DNA from: Micropterix aruncella
Taxonomy: Eukaryota > Arthropoda > Insecta > Lepidoptera > Micropterigidae
Assembly (NCBI GenBank): GCA_944548615.1
Contig: OX155971.1
Coordinates: 28,277,708 to 28,341,707 of the forward strand
DNA: 64,000 nucleotides
Direction: 5' to 3'
The notes under the pieces were generated by a model. It was not told the DNA's origin and searched no databases. It saw only the letters and a program-made list of their open reading frames with translations. How positions within the stretch are numbered: the first letter of the stretch is position 1; each line of letters starts with the position of its first letter. Positions 23,885 to 34,184 of this stretch are shown here, in pieces. The translations under genes were made by a program, and so were the position numbers.

Positions 23885-24165
23885 ACGTCGGCAAACGTCC
23901 TCATATTTGATATCTATACCCAATTCTCCTATAATATTCTGTATCTTACCATCCGCCGACATCAATTGTATATTATTGCATTTGTTATCAACGCACAATC
24001 CTGAAATAATGTTATATATTTTCTCCCTATTATATTAACAGAAGAACCTGTATCTACTAATGCTTTTAATTTAAAATTATTTAACCTTACATAGATATAA
24101 GGTCTCTGATCCATATCATTACTATTTAGGGTATTATTAAAATGCGAACCGACGACCCCTTCCCA
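23885..24165 (-). pseudogene. Retropepsin (aspartic protease) remnant
   Basis: Minus strand: RPYIYVRLNNFKLKALVDTG then SSVNIIGRKY, the LVDTGSS active-site box of retroviral-type proteases. After a one-base frameshift it continues NNIQLMSADGKIQNIIGELG, which fits the flap and following strands. It shows the giant-LTR element descends from a coding Gypsy-like ancestor. Confidence 0.7.
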
Positions 24166-24279
24166 GCCATCGAATTCTCTATTCGTATTTTATTCGAGAT
24201 ATATCTCTCTCCAGCCTTCGTTTTTTCGATGACGAAGCTGTTTGAGACATTATGATATCTACGTCTATTCTTAATTTAT

Positions 24280-24510
24280 TTGTCGTATTTAATTTATTTT
24301 ATTTTAATTTAAAATAAATTTAATTAATTTATTTTATTTATTTCTATTTTGATTCAAAATAAATTTAATTTATTTTATTTTTTATTTAAACGAATTTATT
24401 TTATTTTATTTTATTATTGATTAAACGAATTTAATTAATTTATTTTATTTTGATTCAAAACTAATTCAATTTATTTTATTTTTAATTAAACGAATTTAAT
24501 TTATTATATT
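24280..24510. repeat. Degenerate AT tandem tract
   Basis: Repeated TTTATTTTATTTT, AAACGAATTTAATTAATTT and GATTCAAAA blocks with a loose period of about 50-60 bp. Confidence 0.6.
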
Positions 24511-24947
24511 TTATTCAAAGCAAAAGGTTGACGATTGCTATCGTGCCAAAGGTTATTATCCGCGGCGTCCTGATTACAATTATTTTAATTTATTTTAATT
24601 CCAGCCTAATTCTTAATAAATCTATTTCCAATCAAATTTGTTTATTTTATTTTTAAACTATTCTTATTCCCGAGGTACTATTTTAATCGTTGATTTAATT
24701 ACGACGAATGCAGTCAACATGTGTACATAATGTACAATAACATTAAATTATGTAAATAGGCAGATTTCTAGAAAACAACACACATATACAATATATCAAC
24801 AATTCGCAATGCTAAATATACAGTTATCACACGATTCATGTTTCTATATTTCTTATTTATTAAATGCCCAAATTACGATCGATCGAAAATAATTTACTAT
24901 TTATTTTATTTAGAATCTATCAAGGCCCCACACGTTGGGACGACATT

Positions 24948-27546
24948 TGTAAAGAAAATTTTTACTTTAGGCCCCACCAGTTGGGTGCCATTTGTCACAA
25001 AGGACTTTTTTTTACTTTAGGCCCCACCAGTTGGGTGCCATTATAATTGGATACCATAATATTTTCGATCGATTGTTAGTAAATAATAATATTAATACGA
25101 ATGGCATGTGTTTAATACGATGCACCAAAATTCGATAATTGGGTTCTAGTGCCTTATTTACTTAAATATGTTCAATGTCCAATTATATTGAAACATGAAT
25201 CGTAATGTTACATACAACAATAAAATTACTTATAACTAACATACTGTCAACTAGTCGATGGCGTTCCAGTGATATAATGAATTTAAATGACCGCAGTCGC
25301 TAATGCCCGATATAAACTACGACCTGGTTACCATTCAGTCCACTGAATGTCCATATGGTTTTCGTTCTATTATTTCTATTAATACTATTCCCTTCCCGTT
25401 ATCCGTGAAACCCCATCGATCAGTCAAAACAAAAAAACCTTAATATAATCTACAATTTTCCTTATCTTTAATTTTATTCTAACATTCAGTATAATTCGAA
25501 TGTTTCCTTAACTAGTTTCCAAATTAAAAGCACATTTATATAATGGCTGATGTCTAAATCAATGGAGTTAGCAAAGGCTAACTCTCTTCCAAATTAAATA
25601 ATAGTCGGACTAGAGGTTTACCTCGTAGAACTATCAACGACTATTCATATCAATCGATGTTAAATGCCTCATTTTTAGTTAACGTGCAAATATGTAGAAA
25701 TCACGCATTTACGTTACTACTACTTATCATTTCCAATAATTTCCAACAAACCCCACAAAACTCTAATATTTATAACCCCAAAAAAAAATATACAACAATG
25801 ACAATATTGGGTGCTAGCTTCGGCCCAAATAATTAAATAACGCCAGCTTCGGCAAAATAAACTTACATATTTTTAGTACATCTTTGCCGACAATGACTCT
25901 CGGCTATACTTCCCCGTATTTACAGCTGCATTTCACAATTATGCACTTATAACTAAATGTCAATCTTCTATGTGTTGTTGCATTCCTAGAAATCTGCCAT
26001 ACCACGACGAATGCCTTTTTAGAAACCCCAACCTCTTCGCTATCGTACTGCAATTCCAAGCCGTTACTGCGTTCTCGTCAATGTTAATTGTATTTCACCG
26101 CTATGTCATGCACCTCTGAAGAACGCTCGCAATGTTGTGATATATTAATCTGACTTTGCCTCGTCCGCCATCTTTGATATAATTTTCGTATTGCAACCCG
26201 ACGAAATCTCGTACTTCTATTTTATTTGAAATGTTGGATTTTTACATGCCAACTCGCGTAGCTCTCTCGATTCACATTTTTAGCACTGGATTTTCAATTA
26301 TTTGTTCGTTTTTAGTGTCTTTGTAAAAAGCGCCTCAATGACGAGTGCGATAAAGCGTTTCTGTGATATACGATCTGCACACTTTATACGAATTTAAATG
26401 AACTGGGCACTAAGATGCTTCACAGCATCTCAGTGCCCTTATTTTAAACTGTTTATTCTCACATCTGAGCCCCAAGATATACTTTTCTTTCCCAAACTTT
26501 CGCAGCTTTTGTGCGTGCAACTAAAATTTCTTAATGGATGCCGGAAGCAACTCCTCCATCCCTTATATAACACCCCTATCGATGTGACCTTTTTTTGATA
26601 ATTTAACCCACAACTATTGACTAATCAATCACAAAACGATCTGATTTATCTATTTTTTCGTTAAATAACGCTCTGCCACATTGGTAACAAGCGAATTTCT
26701 TAACGATAATTCGTGCTTCTAATTCTACATATGATTTTAAGTATTTATTTTACGTATTATGAGAAATTGATGTTTCATATTCGGCGGGAATTTATCATAC
26801 TTTGACTTGATCTTGCCGCCTCTTCCGCGCGTCGTTTCCGCTTTCACATTTGAAGGCGAAATAATATAACTATTTTATTTCAATTTTATTTATTTATAGT
26901 ATTTTTATCTAGTAATTCCTCTATTTTAATTAAGTGTTTCTAAATTTCCTCATTTTAACAATTAAATTTTATTTTGACTGGCAATTATTCGGTGAAAATT
27001 CTTTTAATTTCATTAATTCGGCTTTCTTCTATCGATATCGATTATGTTTTCCAATTTCTCTTAATAATAAATTAAATGTTCTTCAAATGACTTTATCAAT
27101 ATTGCCATTAAATTCTCCCATAATTCCTACTATTTAATGAACCCCTTTTATATTTCTTTGAAAAACCAATCGGTCGACTTTTTAAGACCATAAACATGCT
27201 TCTATTGTCTATTTGTCAATTATTGATATTTACGTCGATTTTTCGTAAAAATCTCAAAATATGCTAATTTCTTGCCAAATATTCCTGATTGTCTATATTT
27301 AAAACCCCTAATGATGTCCTTAACTCTCAAAACTATTCAAAACCCTTTATTTATGTAACGTTGACACTGCGCTCTATAGTTTAGCAACTGACATTCTTCA
27401 TCTGTCAAGTTTAGTTCCTAATTAAATCGCTAGATGTCACTATGATCATTTTTTAAGTACAATTTAATTTTAAAATTTCGATTAATCTATTTTGCGTTTA
27501 GCTTAGAGCTGCTAAGCGATCATGTGATGATTTTCAGATCATTACA
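24948..27546 (-). repeat. 5' LTR of the giant-LTR element (2599 bp)
   Basis: Partner of 17876-20825. The low-coordinate (U5) end contains two tandem GGCCCCACCAGTTGGGTGCCA blocks (about 24974 and 25020) resembling the adjacent primer-binding region, as if that site had been copied into the LTR. From 25165 on it is near-identical to the other LTR. Confidence 0.75.
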
Positions 27547-27646
27547 ACTGGTGTGCCACCAAGTTTTAGAGTTATTCTATATCCGGTAAGGAAACGCTAC
27601 TTTTACATTTGCAGACTTACTCAGCAGTGAACCTTGATGCACAATA

Positions 27647-27784
27647 CAGTGGAACCTCTCATAACGAGCACCTCTCATAACAAGTAATTCATTATAACGA
27701 GTAATTGCACGTCTCAACGAGTATGGGAAAAATTGCTTCACTTAAGTCTGGAATAAATTAGGCTCGTTATGAGACGTTCCAATG
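27647..27784. mobile_element. pogo-type MITE, 138 bp
   Basis: TA-flanked (27645-27646, 27785-27786) with CAGTGGAACCTCTCATAACG at the left and inverted CATTGGAACGTCTCATAACG at the right. These ends are typical of pogo/Tigger short derivatives. Confidence 0.8.
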
Positions 27785-27789
27785 TATTT

Positions 27790-28266
27790 TAAAATAATTT
27801 TATTTATTTATTTAAGAATTAATTACTATAAAACAATCAAGTTTGCTTGATTGCTTGATTGCTTACAAATGTACAAGTTTTAGTAAAACGCTAATAACAC
27901 TAAATTGCCCTAAAATGTGGTATTCAAAATAAAAAAATAAATAAAATAATAATAATAAAAAATATTAAAAGATAATAATAATAAAATGCAATTCCATTAT
28001 GTAATCGGCAATAAATATAATATAAAATTCGATTAAATAATATAAATAAAGTTATATGTGAGAAAAGAAAGAAACGGTCATTAATATTTAATATATGTTA
28101 AGTAATATAAGATTTAATATAAAATACCTAGTCAAAAAAGGACAATTCATCGCCAAAATAATATATAACAACCAAGTCAAATATTTTTTGGTAGTTAGTT
28201 CAAGGTTAAAATATACTCAACATACATGTTTGAAGATATGTTAATAATTTGTGCACCTAAGTTTTA
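27790..28266. other. AT-rich intron sequence, unassigned
   Basis: Long A/T runs, a short TTGCTTGATTGC tandem and many AATAATAA tracts. Nothing coding or repetitive identified. Confidence 0.4.
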
Positions 28267-28270
28267 TTAA

Positions 28271-28547
28271 CCCCTCTCCTCGCGGAGTAAAAATTCAGCT
28301 GTCCCTTGATAAAAACGACCATAACTTGTAAACCACTATACGGATCATAAAAAGAAGAACTGTAAAATGATCGCATTGAAATTTGACATATAAAACATTA
28401 TAACCTTATCTCGTAAATCAATTAAGATAATAATTGCCTTTTCGCAAACGGCCTCCATCGTGTCGTCATCACTGGACCAAGTGGGACGCCTGTCATTCCA
28501 GTGTATTAAAACTTGCATCCCCAAAAGGACGCCTGTCATTTGTCGGG
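28271..28547. mobile_element. TTAA-flanked MITE, family C
   Basis: 277 bp between TTAA at 28267-28270 and 28548-28551, ends CCCCTCTCC and CGGG. The middle (CATAACTTGTAAACCACTAT, then AAAATGATCGCATTGAAATTT) is the inverse of the family A/B core. It also has a direct repeat GGACGCCTGTCATT (28482-28496 and 28527-28541, approximately). Confidence 0.65.
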
Positions 28548-28884
28548 TTAAACTATTATTTCTAACATTTGATGTATGGTTAGTCTGTCATGATTCGATA
28601 ACCATTTCTTTAATTTATTTTTGAATTCCCAAGTGTCAAATTCGGCGCAATGAATAAATAATGTCTTTGTCCAAATGATGTTTTCATTTTAGGTATTATT
28701 AAGTTATTTTATAAAACTTGTATCGTTGGTCGCCGGTTCTGAATTATTCCTAAATTTGAGTTATTGTCCAATAATACCCAACATTACAGAATAAAATACT
28801 GACCATTTTATTGCCGTTTTATTACAATTTGCATCAGGCGCAAACCTCTTATTAGTTTTATTTTGTCATAATATATAGAAGACA

Positions 28885-29455
28885 TGAGTAGAATAGAATA
28901 GAATAGAATAACTTTATTGTGCTATAAAAACATAACCTAATGATATTACACTGGTTTTATAAAAAAGACAATTTATGGACAAATGGCGGACTTATCGCTA
29001 TAGCGATATCTTAAAGTAAACCAACAATACACAAAGAAGTAGTAAAGTTAAACTTGAAATAAACTTATACAAATATATGTCAATAGCTTATGCTAAGGTT
29101 GCCCAGGGAAGGATAAAGGAGAGGACAAGGTGAGGTATTTGGTTAGTGGCTGTGTAAAAATAAATGTTTCTTTAACAACTTTTTGAAAGTATGCAACGAA
29201 GGTGCATGCCTGATAGAGTGAGGGAGCTGATTTCAATAAACGAGCAGAATGGATCGTTAAAGAGTGCGTGTAAACAGAAGAATGATGTATCGGAATGGCG
29301 AGTGTGTTATCCCGGCTTGAACGAAGTGGAAGACCATGAACTCCCAAACAGTGGAAATTGTCCTCGAGATAGGAGGGTGAAGTGGGGTTATTGAGTATGT
29401 TGTAGAGTAGCTACGACGTATATAGTTTCTTTGACAATTTAAACACAAGTATTCT
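28885..29455 (-). pseudogene. CR1/L2-like LINE 3' end with (AGAAT)n tail
   Basis: Minus-strand copy of the LINE at 34680-35690: shares the RSSRDNTLAIPI..SSVYTHS block and the 3' UTR (TCGCTATAGCGATA palindrome, ACAATTTATG). The tail is (AGAAT)4 at 28890-28911 on the + strand. Frames broken. Confidence 0.8.
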
Positions 29456-29715
29456 CATTGTTATTCCTACTCAGCTTCCTTGTTACAATCTGGTCCTAGT
29501 TTCATTTTTAGCAGAACATTCCAAAGTCCAGGACGAATTTCTAGTTAAATAGATACACTTGTTTAAAATTTGATGGACCTAATTTTATGAAGGGGTCAGC
29601 GCTCGAAGTGTTACCAACTTCACGATGCTGTAGCAACCAAACGGCTAATTTCAGCGACCTCATTTGTTGACAACCGTCAGTCTGTTATGTTGTTTACAAG
29701 AGTAGGAAAGCATAT

Positions 29716-29886
29716 CGTTATAAATAGGATAGAAAACGAATTTACCGCGTGAAATTTGTAGCACCCGACGTTTCGGTGACGTTGCAGCCGCCGTTGTCCA
29801 GGGTAGACTGAGGAGCTGTCAATCCGTTGTTTTGCGGGTTGACAGCTCCGGCCGGTTTTCTGTCCTATTTATAATGTCCGTGATAG
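29716..29886. repeat. Penelope-like terminal segment with inverted ends (tentative)
   Basis: TTATAAATAGGATAGAAAAC at the left and its near inverse GTTTTCTGTCCTATTTATAA at the right. It includes GTAGCACCCGACGTTTCGGT, a sequence of the kind seen in Penelope-like element termini, and an inner inverted pair (GGAGCTGTCAA / TTGACAGCTCC). No complete hammerhead core was confirmed. Confidence 0.4.
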
Positions 29887-29934
29887 TCTTCGATTTTATA
29901 AGCATATTGTTTTACGTCGCTGTTAAAAAAGTTA

Positions 29935-30243
29935 TTGAAATGGAATTTAAACGCAAGTGTTATTGCTTCGTATTTGGCTGGGAAATTGCAACCAGCCATT
30001 GTTAATGAGCTACGGCATTTAAGTGTGAACTAAATGTTTGTGTATCGGACCATTACACGTTACAATGATACTGGTAGCATCAAAAAGTGCCATGGAGGTG
30101 GACATCCAAAATCAGCAACATCGCGAGAAATGTTTCGAAAGGTGAAGGCGAGAATTCAACGTAATCTACGACAAAGCGCAGTTCATTTGGCTAAAAAGCT
30201 CTTATTATTTCAACATTATTTACATAAAGATGTTAATTTTTAA
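29935..30243 (+). pseudogene. Tc1-like transposase N-terminal fragment
   Basis: Encodes KLQPAIVNELRHLSVN then a stop, then VYRTITRYNDTGSIKKCHGG with HPKSAT and FRKVKARIQRNLRQSAVHLA, the paired helix-turn-helix of Tc1-like transposases. The catalytic domain is missing and a stop separates the two parts. Confidence 0.65.
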
Positions 30244-30299
30244 TTTGATAGACAGATTTGAATACGTAATAATTACTTCTTTAATAATTACTTCTTAAT

Positions 30300-30470
30300 G
30301 GCGCTCGTGGCCTACCAGCTAAATCTCTATTTCACCTCTTTAAAGATCTTGGCCTTTCCAGAAAAATAATCAACTCTTTCCTAGAAAAAATATCTAAAAC
30401 CGCGATTTGCGCATCTCAAATTCTATGACTTTGAAGGGGAAGTGAATGGGTGGTAAGGTGACATTTTAAG
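30300..30470 (+). pseudogene. RLE-type LINE (family U) C-terminal and 3' UTR fragment
   Basis: Encodes GARGLPAKSLFHLFKDLGLS and RKIINS, matching the tail of the 12.2-kb copy, then the family's 3' UTR, which is interrupted by a Penelope-type piece. Confidence 0.7.
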
Positions 30471-30720
30471 AAGAGGGTTCCACGTAGAAGAGAGTTTGTA
30501 ACCGTCTTCTCTATTGAAGTTCGGGGTTCTTCTTATTTCAATGGCTTCCCGGATCATACGAGGAAAGTAGAATTGTTCTTTGGATAGCACAATGGGATTT
30601 TGAAACTGCATCCAGTGGTTACTTCCGCTATCCAATATATGTTCGCAGATCGCCGATTTTTCTAGCTGAACGTTTTTAACAGCTTTGATGTGTTCTGTCA
30701 GTCGCGTGGCAAGACAGTTG
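30462..30720 (-). pseudogene. Penelope-like element, GIY-YIG domain fragment
   Basis: Minus strand: CLATRLTEHIKAVKN, KSAICEHILDSGSNHWMQF, FPRMIREAIEIRRTPNFNRE and KLSSTWNPLL. The R.xEH....K.S..AEH....H / REA.EI...N.N order is that of the C-terminal half of the GIY-YIG endonuclease in Penelope-like elements. It is embedded in LINE family U 3' UTR sequence. Confidence 0.65.
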
Positions 30721-31052
30721 TCCTAAACCTACCGCAGCCGGTCGTTAGTCCGGAATCCACTGCTCACCCCCCAGAAGTGTAAAAAATAGTATTATGATGG
30801 CTTCCCGGATCATGCGAGGAAAGTAGAATTGTTCTTTGGATAGCACAATGGGATGTTGAAACTGCATCCAGTGGTTACTTCCGCTATCCAATATATGTTC
30901 GCAGATCGCCGATTTTTCTAGCTGAACGTTTTTAACAGCTTTGATGTGTTCTGTCCGCTCACATGTGGCAATACAGTTGTCCTAAACCTACCGCAGCCGG
31001 TCGTTAGTCCGGAATCCACTGCTCACCCCCCAGAAGTGTAAAAAATAGTATT
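30541..31052. repeat. ~255-bp tandem duplication of a Penelope/LINE chimera
   Basis: About 30541-30794 and 30797-31052 are near-identical: ATGGCTTCCCGGATCAT.CGAGG through the Penelope-type piece, then GGTCGTTAGTCCGGAATCC and CACCCCCCAGAAGTG of LINE family U. The junction of the two retroelements was therefore made before the duplication. The second unit retains CTCACATGTGGCA, closer to the LINE consensus. Confidence 0.75.
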
Positions 31053-31103
31053 ATGATGGGCCCGACTCCGGTCGGTGAATTCCATGGCAGCTCCGTTTGT
31101 ATT
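31053..31103 (+). repeat. LINE family U 3' terminus
   Basis: GGGCCCGACTCCGGTCGGTG, then AATTCCATGGCAGCTCCG; same 3' end as at 11880-11930 (inverted) and 6820-6840. Confidence 0.75.
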
Positions 31104-31400
31104 TTATTTTTTTTACTTTTAATTTTTTATTACTAATAGATGGCATTATAATTTCTGCCTATTATTTCTTTTATGTAGTCAGCATATATAAAAATGTGAT
31201 AGATGAAACTAATTATTTTTATGTTATTATTGTTATCATTGCTTGACTAATGGTTCTTTTTATATTGAATCAGTCCTTTATAAAAAAAAAACATTCATTA
31301 GCAATGCTATTATAGATGGCCAAATAAATTACTATTAGTTTCGCAGGACAATGCTATTAGCGCCACATCCCTGTCCCCGGCGCAGAAGGGTTGCCAAAAC
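31104..31400. repeat. Dispersed repeat T, copy 1
   Basis: Parallels 37446-37795: CTAATAGATGGC.TT, TGTAGTCAGC.TATATAAAAATG, ATCAGTC.TTATAAAAAAAA, GCTATTAGCGCCAC and CGCAGAAGGGTTGCCAAAA in the same order. No coding content. Confidence 0.65.
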
Positions 31401-31417
31401 GTATTATGGCATTAAGA

Positions 31418-32030
31418 GTTAATGGGCCCTTGCTGAGTTGGCCACGAAGACCCATTCTGTTCAGGGTTGGTCACACTCACGGGTCAACACCCATCCGGCG
31501 GCCTCCACGCATGAAGTGCGAGCCTGGGTAGGACTCTGGCCTTATGGTCAGTTTCCCCTAGGAATCAAGCTTCTGGCACTCCTGGACGGTCTGCACACCG
31601 TGCGGCGTAAGCCAATCGACTGTGCACTCTAACTAACAGTCGGGGGAGTCTGGAAGCAGTACTGTTTCCTATAGAGCGGGGGTGGTCGCGGACCTTACGG
31701 CGACTGCTCTTGAAACGACCATCGGCCATCCGATCCTGGGAGTTTCGTAAGGGAGAGGACCACGCAAGCGACCTCGAACTCGTAACCAATCGAGAGACCG
31801 GAGTAATCTGGTCACAATTGGAAGTAAGGGCGTGAGTGTCGGCCCACCAGGTAACATTCCTGGCTATCTCGCGGTTAAGGCGTTGGCCTCTTACGGGCTT
31901 GTGACGTAGCTAGATAGTGGACTGTTTTTGTCCTTAAGTCTTCTACGCTAGAACTAGGAGATAGAACGAATAATCGTTAAAACTTCCTGTGCTGACGGGC
32001 TCGCCCGTTGTAGTCGACAACCCTTGTTGT
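31418..32030. repeat. Composite repeat R, intact retroposed copy with 14-bp target duplication
   Basis: Flanked by perfect direct repeats TTATGGCATTAAGA at 31404-31417 and 32031-32044. 613 bp, GC-rich against its surroundings. One end is AGTTAATGGGCCC-like, the other GCCCGTTGTAGTCGACAACC. On the minus strand it contains a GCTTGATTCCTAG stretch (GGTTTGATTCCCAG in the 58-kb copy) that resembles a Pol III B box. No ORF of note. A variable-length, long target duplication indicates target-primed retroposition, as for SINEs, but no poly(A) tail is visible. Confidence 0.75.
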
Positions 32031-32126
32031 TTATGGCATTAAGAAATCTAATACCCTATATAATCAATGATGATAGTCAACGTTCGGTAGCGGACATAGT
32101 ACTAGAAGATGTGCTGAAATACTCAC

Positions 32127-32255
32127 CAAAACAGTGCCATAGAGTTTATTCTTTGCTTTCATAATGGCATTCTGCGTATTTTTTCCAGTCTTATTTTCAA
32201 TGACCTTTCGATACTTTCTCTTTTGCGATTTGTTTAGTTTCTTCTTCTTGCGAAT
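32127..32255 (-). CDS. C18orf21-like zinc-ribbon protein, exon 3
   Basis: The minus-strand exon runs from TTTTTTTTACAG|ATTCGC to GTTTTG|gtgagt, exactly 43 codons in phase 0. It encodes a very basic segment: IRKKKKLNKSQKRKYRKVIE, then NAIMKAKNKLYGTVL. In human C18orf21 the two CxxC halves are separated by a similar Arg/Lys-rich stretch (RLKPKARLTPK...). It reads directly into EITCDSC of exon 4 and follows NNFSTK of exon 2. It is flanked by introns of 17.2 kb (3') and 5.6 kb (5'). Confidence 0.8.
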
Positions 32256-32259
32256 CTGT

Positions 32260-32640
32260 AAAAAAAACAGTAAATATCCTCAAATATTGACTATGAATTT
32301 TAATTTAATTTTGTTAAGAATTTTATTATAGAATAATAAAAATTACAGTGGGTAGTCATATGCGGGTTGTTTTATATAATTATTATGAAAATATTACATG
32401 GATCCCAAATTACAAAATTGTAATTATTATCTCGTCATCATTTATTTTTTGAGAATTGGTACAGTCTGGCCAGAAAGAGTAAACTCTATGTTTTGAAAAA
32501 AAATTGCAACATATTGCAACACAGTAATGTGAGAATAGTAAGACTAAATAATCTAGGGACATGTCTCAGTACCGTCCCCCAAAAGATGCATTGTACTCAG
32601 ACTAGTCCTCCTCCATCCTCGGATTATTTAAATATGATTC
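32260..32640. other. Intron 2 sequence, unassigned
   Basis: AT-rich sequence after the exon 3 acceptor; no element or exon recognised. Confidence 0.4.
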
Positions 32641-33060
32641 TTTAAATATTTATTGAGATATCATTTTTTCCTTTATTTCGATTCATTAATAATATTTTTA
32701 TATTTTATTGTATTTATTACGACATTATATTATTATTATTCAGTTTAATTATTTCACCATTTACTGAATGTTATTTTTCTAGCACACTACAGCTACATTT
32801 ACATCACACTACACTACACTACAGTTATATCACACTACACTCAAATTACAATGTTTATTATTATTAGTTAATTTTTAGTATTATTTGATACCTACCATAT
32901 TTTTTAAATTAAGTATTCTAAAGTATGCACAAACCACTCTACTTGGTACGCTTGCCTTAGTACGGGCCTAGGCCTAGTTAGGCTGCGTTGATTTAAAAAA
33001 AATTGGTCTGCGGTGCTTTCTATTTTGCTATTATTTACATTTAAGCCTATAATGTTAAAC
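32640..33060. repeat. LINE-like 3' UTR repeat with empty hAT site
   Basis: Parallels 54400-54524 plus 55377-55480: TGCACAAACCACTCTACTTGG, GTACGCTTGCCTTAGTA, GGGCCTAGGCCTAGTTAGG and CTGCGGT.CT. The octamer GCCTAGGC at 32966-32973 is single here, but duplicated around the hAT element in the other copy. A simple CACACTACACTAC tract is at about 32780-32840. Confidence 0.65.
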
Positions 33061-33265
33061 TTACAATGTACTGCTATAAAAATGTGCTTTTCTTTAATAA
33101 ATAAATAAAATAAATAAATAAATAGTGTTTCTGCTCCTTTACTGATTTTATCAAGTAACATCGACTTTTGAATGATTGTGAGCTTGAAAGAAAAAGAAAA
33201 AACATTAGTCATTGTTGCCACATCAAAACATCTTCCCCCCACGTCAAATTGATTTCTACTCTTAA

Positions 33266-33527
33266 CCCCTCAGGCCCCGAATGGCCGATATCGGCCACAA
33301 CACGATTCAGCGTGACGGCCCCGTTTTAATTTTATTTTAATTTAATTTGTTTGATTTTATTATGTTTCATTATGTTAATATGTTTCATTTTAATTATGGG
33401 TACAGTGGTTTGGCAGTAATTAATGTTTTGGTGAGACAGTGTCGTAATTCAATTTTTTTACTAATTTTTACTAAAATTTTTTGGGGCAGCAACTTATCAA
33501 TCGGCTGAGGGGCCGAGGCCTGAAGGG
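33266..33527. mobile_element. TTAA-flanked MITE, family D
   Basis: 262 bp between TTAA at 33262-33265 and 33528-33531. Ends CCCCTCAGGCCCCGAATGG and (inverted) CCCTTCAGGCCTCGGCC; GC-rich ends and AT-rich middle. Confidence 0.8.
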
Positions 33528-33531
33528 TTAA

Positions 33532-34098
33532 TGGCCAGACTAGAATATGGCATTTTTTACATTTCTAGTACGGCAACACTGAACAGACCTTTTGTAAAGG
33601 AGCGAACCCACAGAGTTATAGCGAACCCGGGAGTGCGAAGGCGGGCTGTGAGTGAATGCGTTCACTGAATAGAAAGAGAGTTGCATGTGGGGCCCTCCTC
33701 TATCCTTTTCTAGTTGCGCATGTGCGTTTATCCAAAGCATAGCTGACTTATGGCGTCGAAGCGTTGCCATGGTGATATATAAGCGTTGCCATAGTGATAT
33801 ATGTTAGAGTGCCCGTGCAGGCGCGACTAGACAAGGATGGAGGGAGTAATATACGCTACTGTCTCTTTCTATTCGGCTGACGCATTCTCAGGCTGGTCAC
33901 GAGGTCTAGTACTTATTAGTCAATGAGCGAACCTTTTGGAGAGTCATTCTTGAAATGATAGAGAAAATATATGCGAGATGACGGCTCTACCGCTCACCCA
34001 AGTCAGGCTAACTATTCATTTGTAAGTATTTTCTAGTACTCAAATTCAATTTATTTCTCTAAAATCTTTGCAGATTGTTGAAACTTAACCTATATGTA
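33532..34098. other. Unassigned intron sequence
   Basis: Contains a direct repeat GCGTTGCCATGGTGATATATAA / GCGTTGCCATAGTGATATAT at about 33760-33800. No coding exon or full element recognised. Confidence 0.4.
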
Positions 34099-34100
34099 TA

Positions 34101-34184
34101 CACCGTGAGTTTTCAATTAGTGACATCCTTGTAGTGGGTGAATCAGTAGGAGCAAGTAAGCAACTTTTGATAATAAATTGTTAA
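34101..34184. mobile_element. TA-type MITE end (family G), interrupted
   Basis: Begins after TA with CACCGTGAGTTTTCAATTAG and TGACATCCTTGTAGTGGG, the terminal sequence of the MITE at 55836-56182. A family A MITE was inserted 84 bp into it; the far end is not identifiable. Confidence 0.6.

Larger units (their letters stand above)
20826..24947 (-). other. Internal region of the giant-LTR element
   Basis: AT-rich and without long ORFs. Contains the polypurine tract at its low-coordinate end, two CCCGAGTCCTCGA copies (about 21380 and 21550), GGATAG-type microsatellites (22838-22880, 23298-23400), a broken protease at 23895-24165, and a degenerate TTTATTTTATT tandem tract at 24280-24510 where gag would be expected. 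A 91-aa minus ORF at 22096-22371 (ending VIMGLRN) was not recognised. Confidence 0.6.
17876..27546 (-). mobile_element. LTR retrotransposon with giant LTRs, non-autonomous
   Basis: A 9.67-kb element read on the minus strand, with 4-bp target duplication ACTG at 17872-17875 and 27547-27550. LTRs start and end TG...CA (minus: TGTAATGATCTGA ... CTTTACA). A polypurine tract, GGGAGGGGGTAT on minus, lies at 20826-20837 just inside the 3' LTR. A primer-binding-like TGTCGTCCCAACGTGTGGGG (minus) lies at 24926-24945 next to the 5' LTR. Internal region 4.1 kb, AT-rich; only a broken retropepsin is recognisable and no RT, RNase H or integrase was found. The 4-bp duplication and protease suggest Gypsy-related. 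With LTRs making up 57% of it, it resembles the LARD class, mobilised in trans. Confidence 0.75.
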
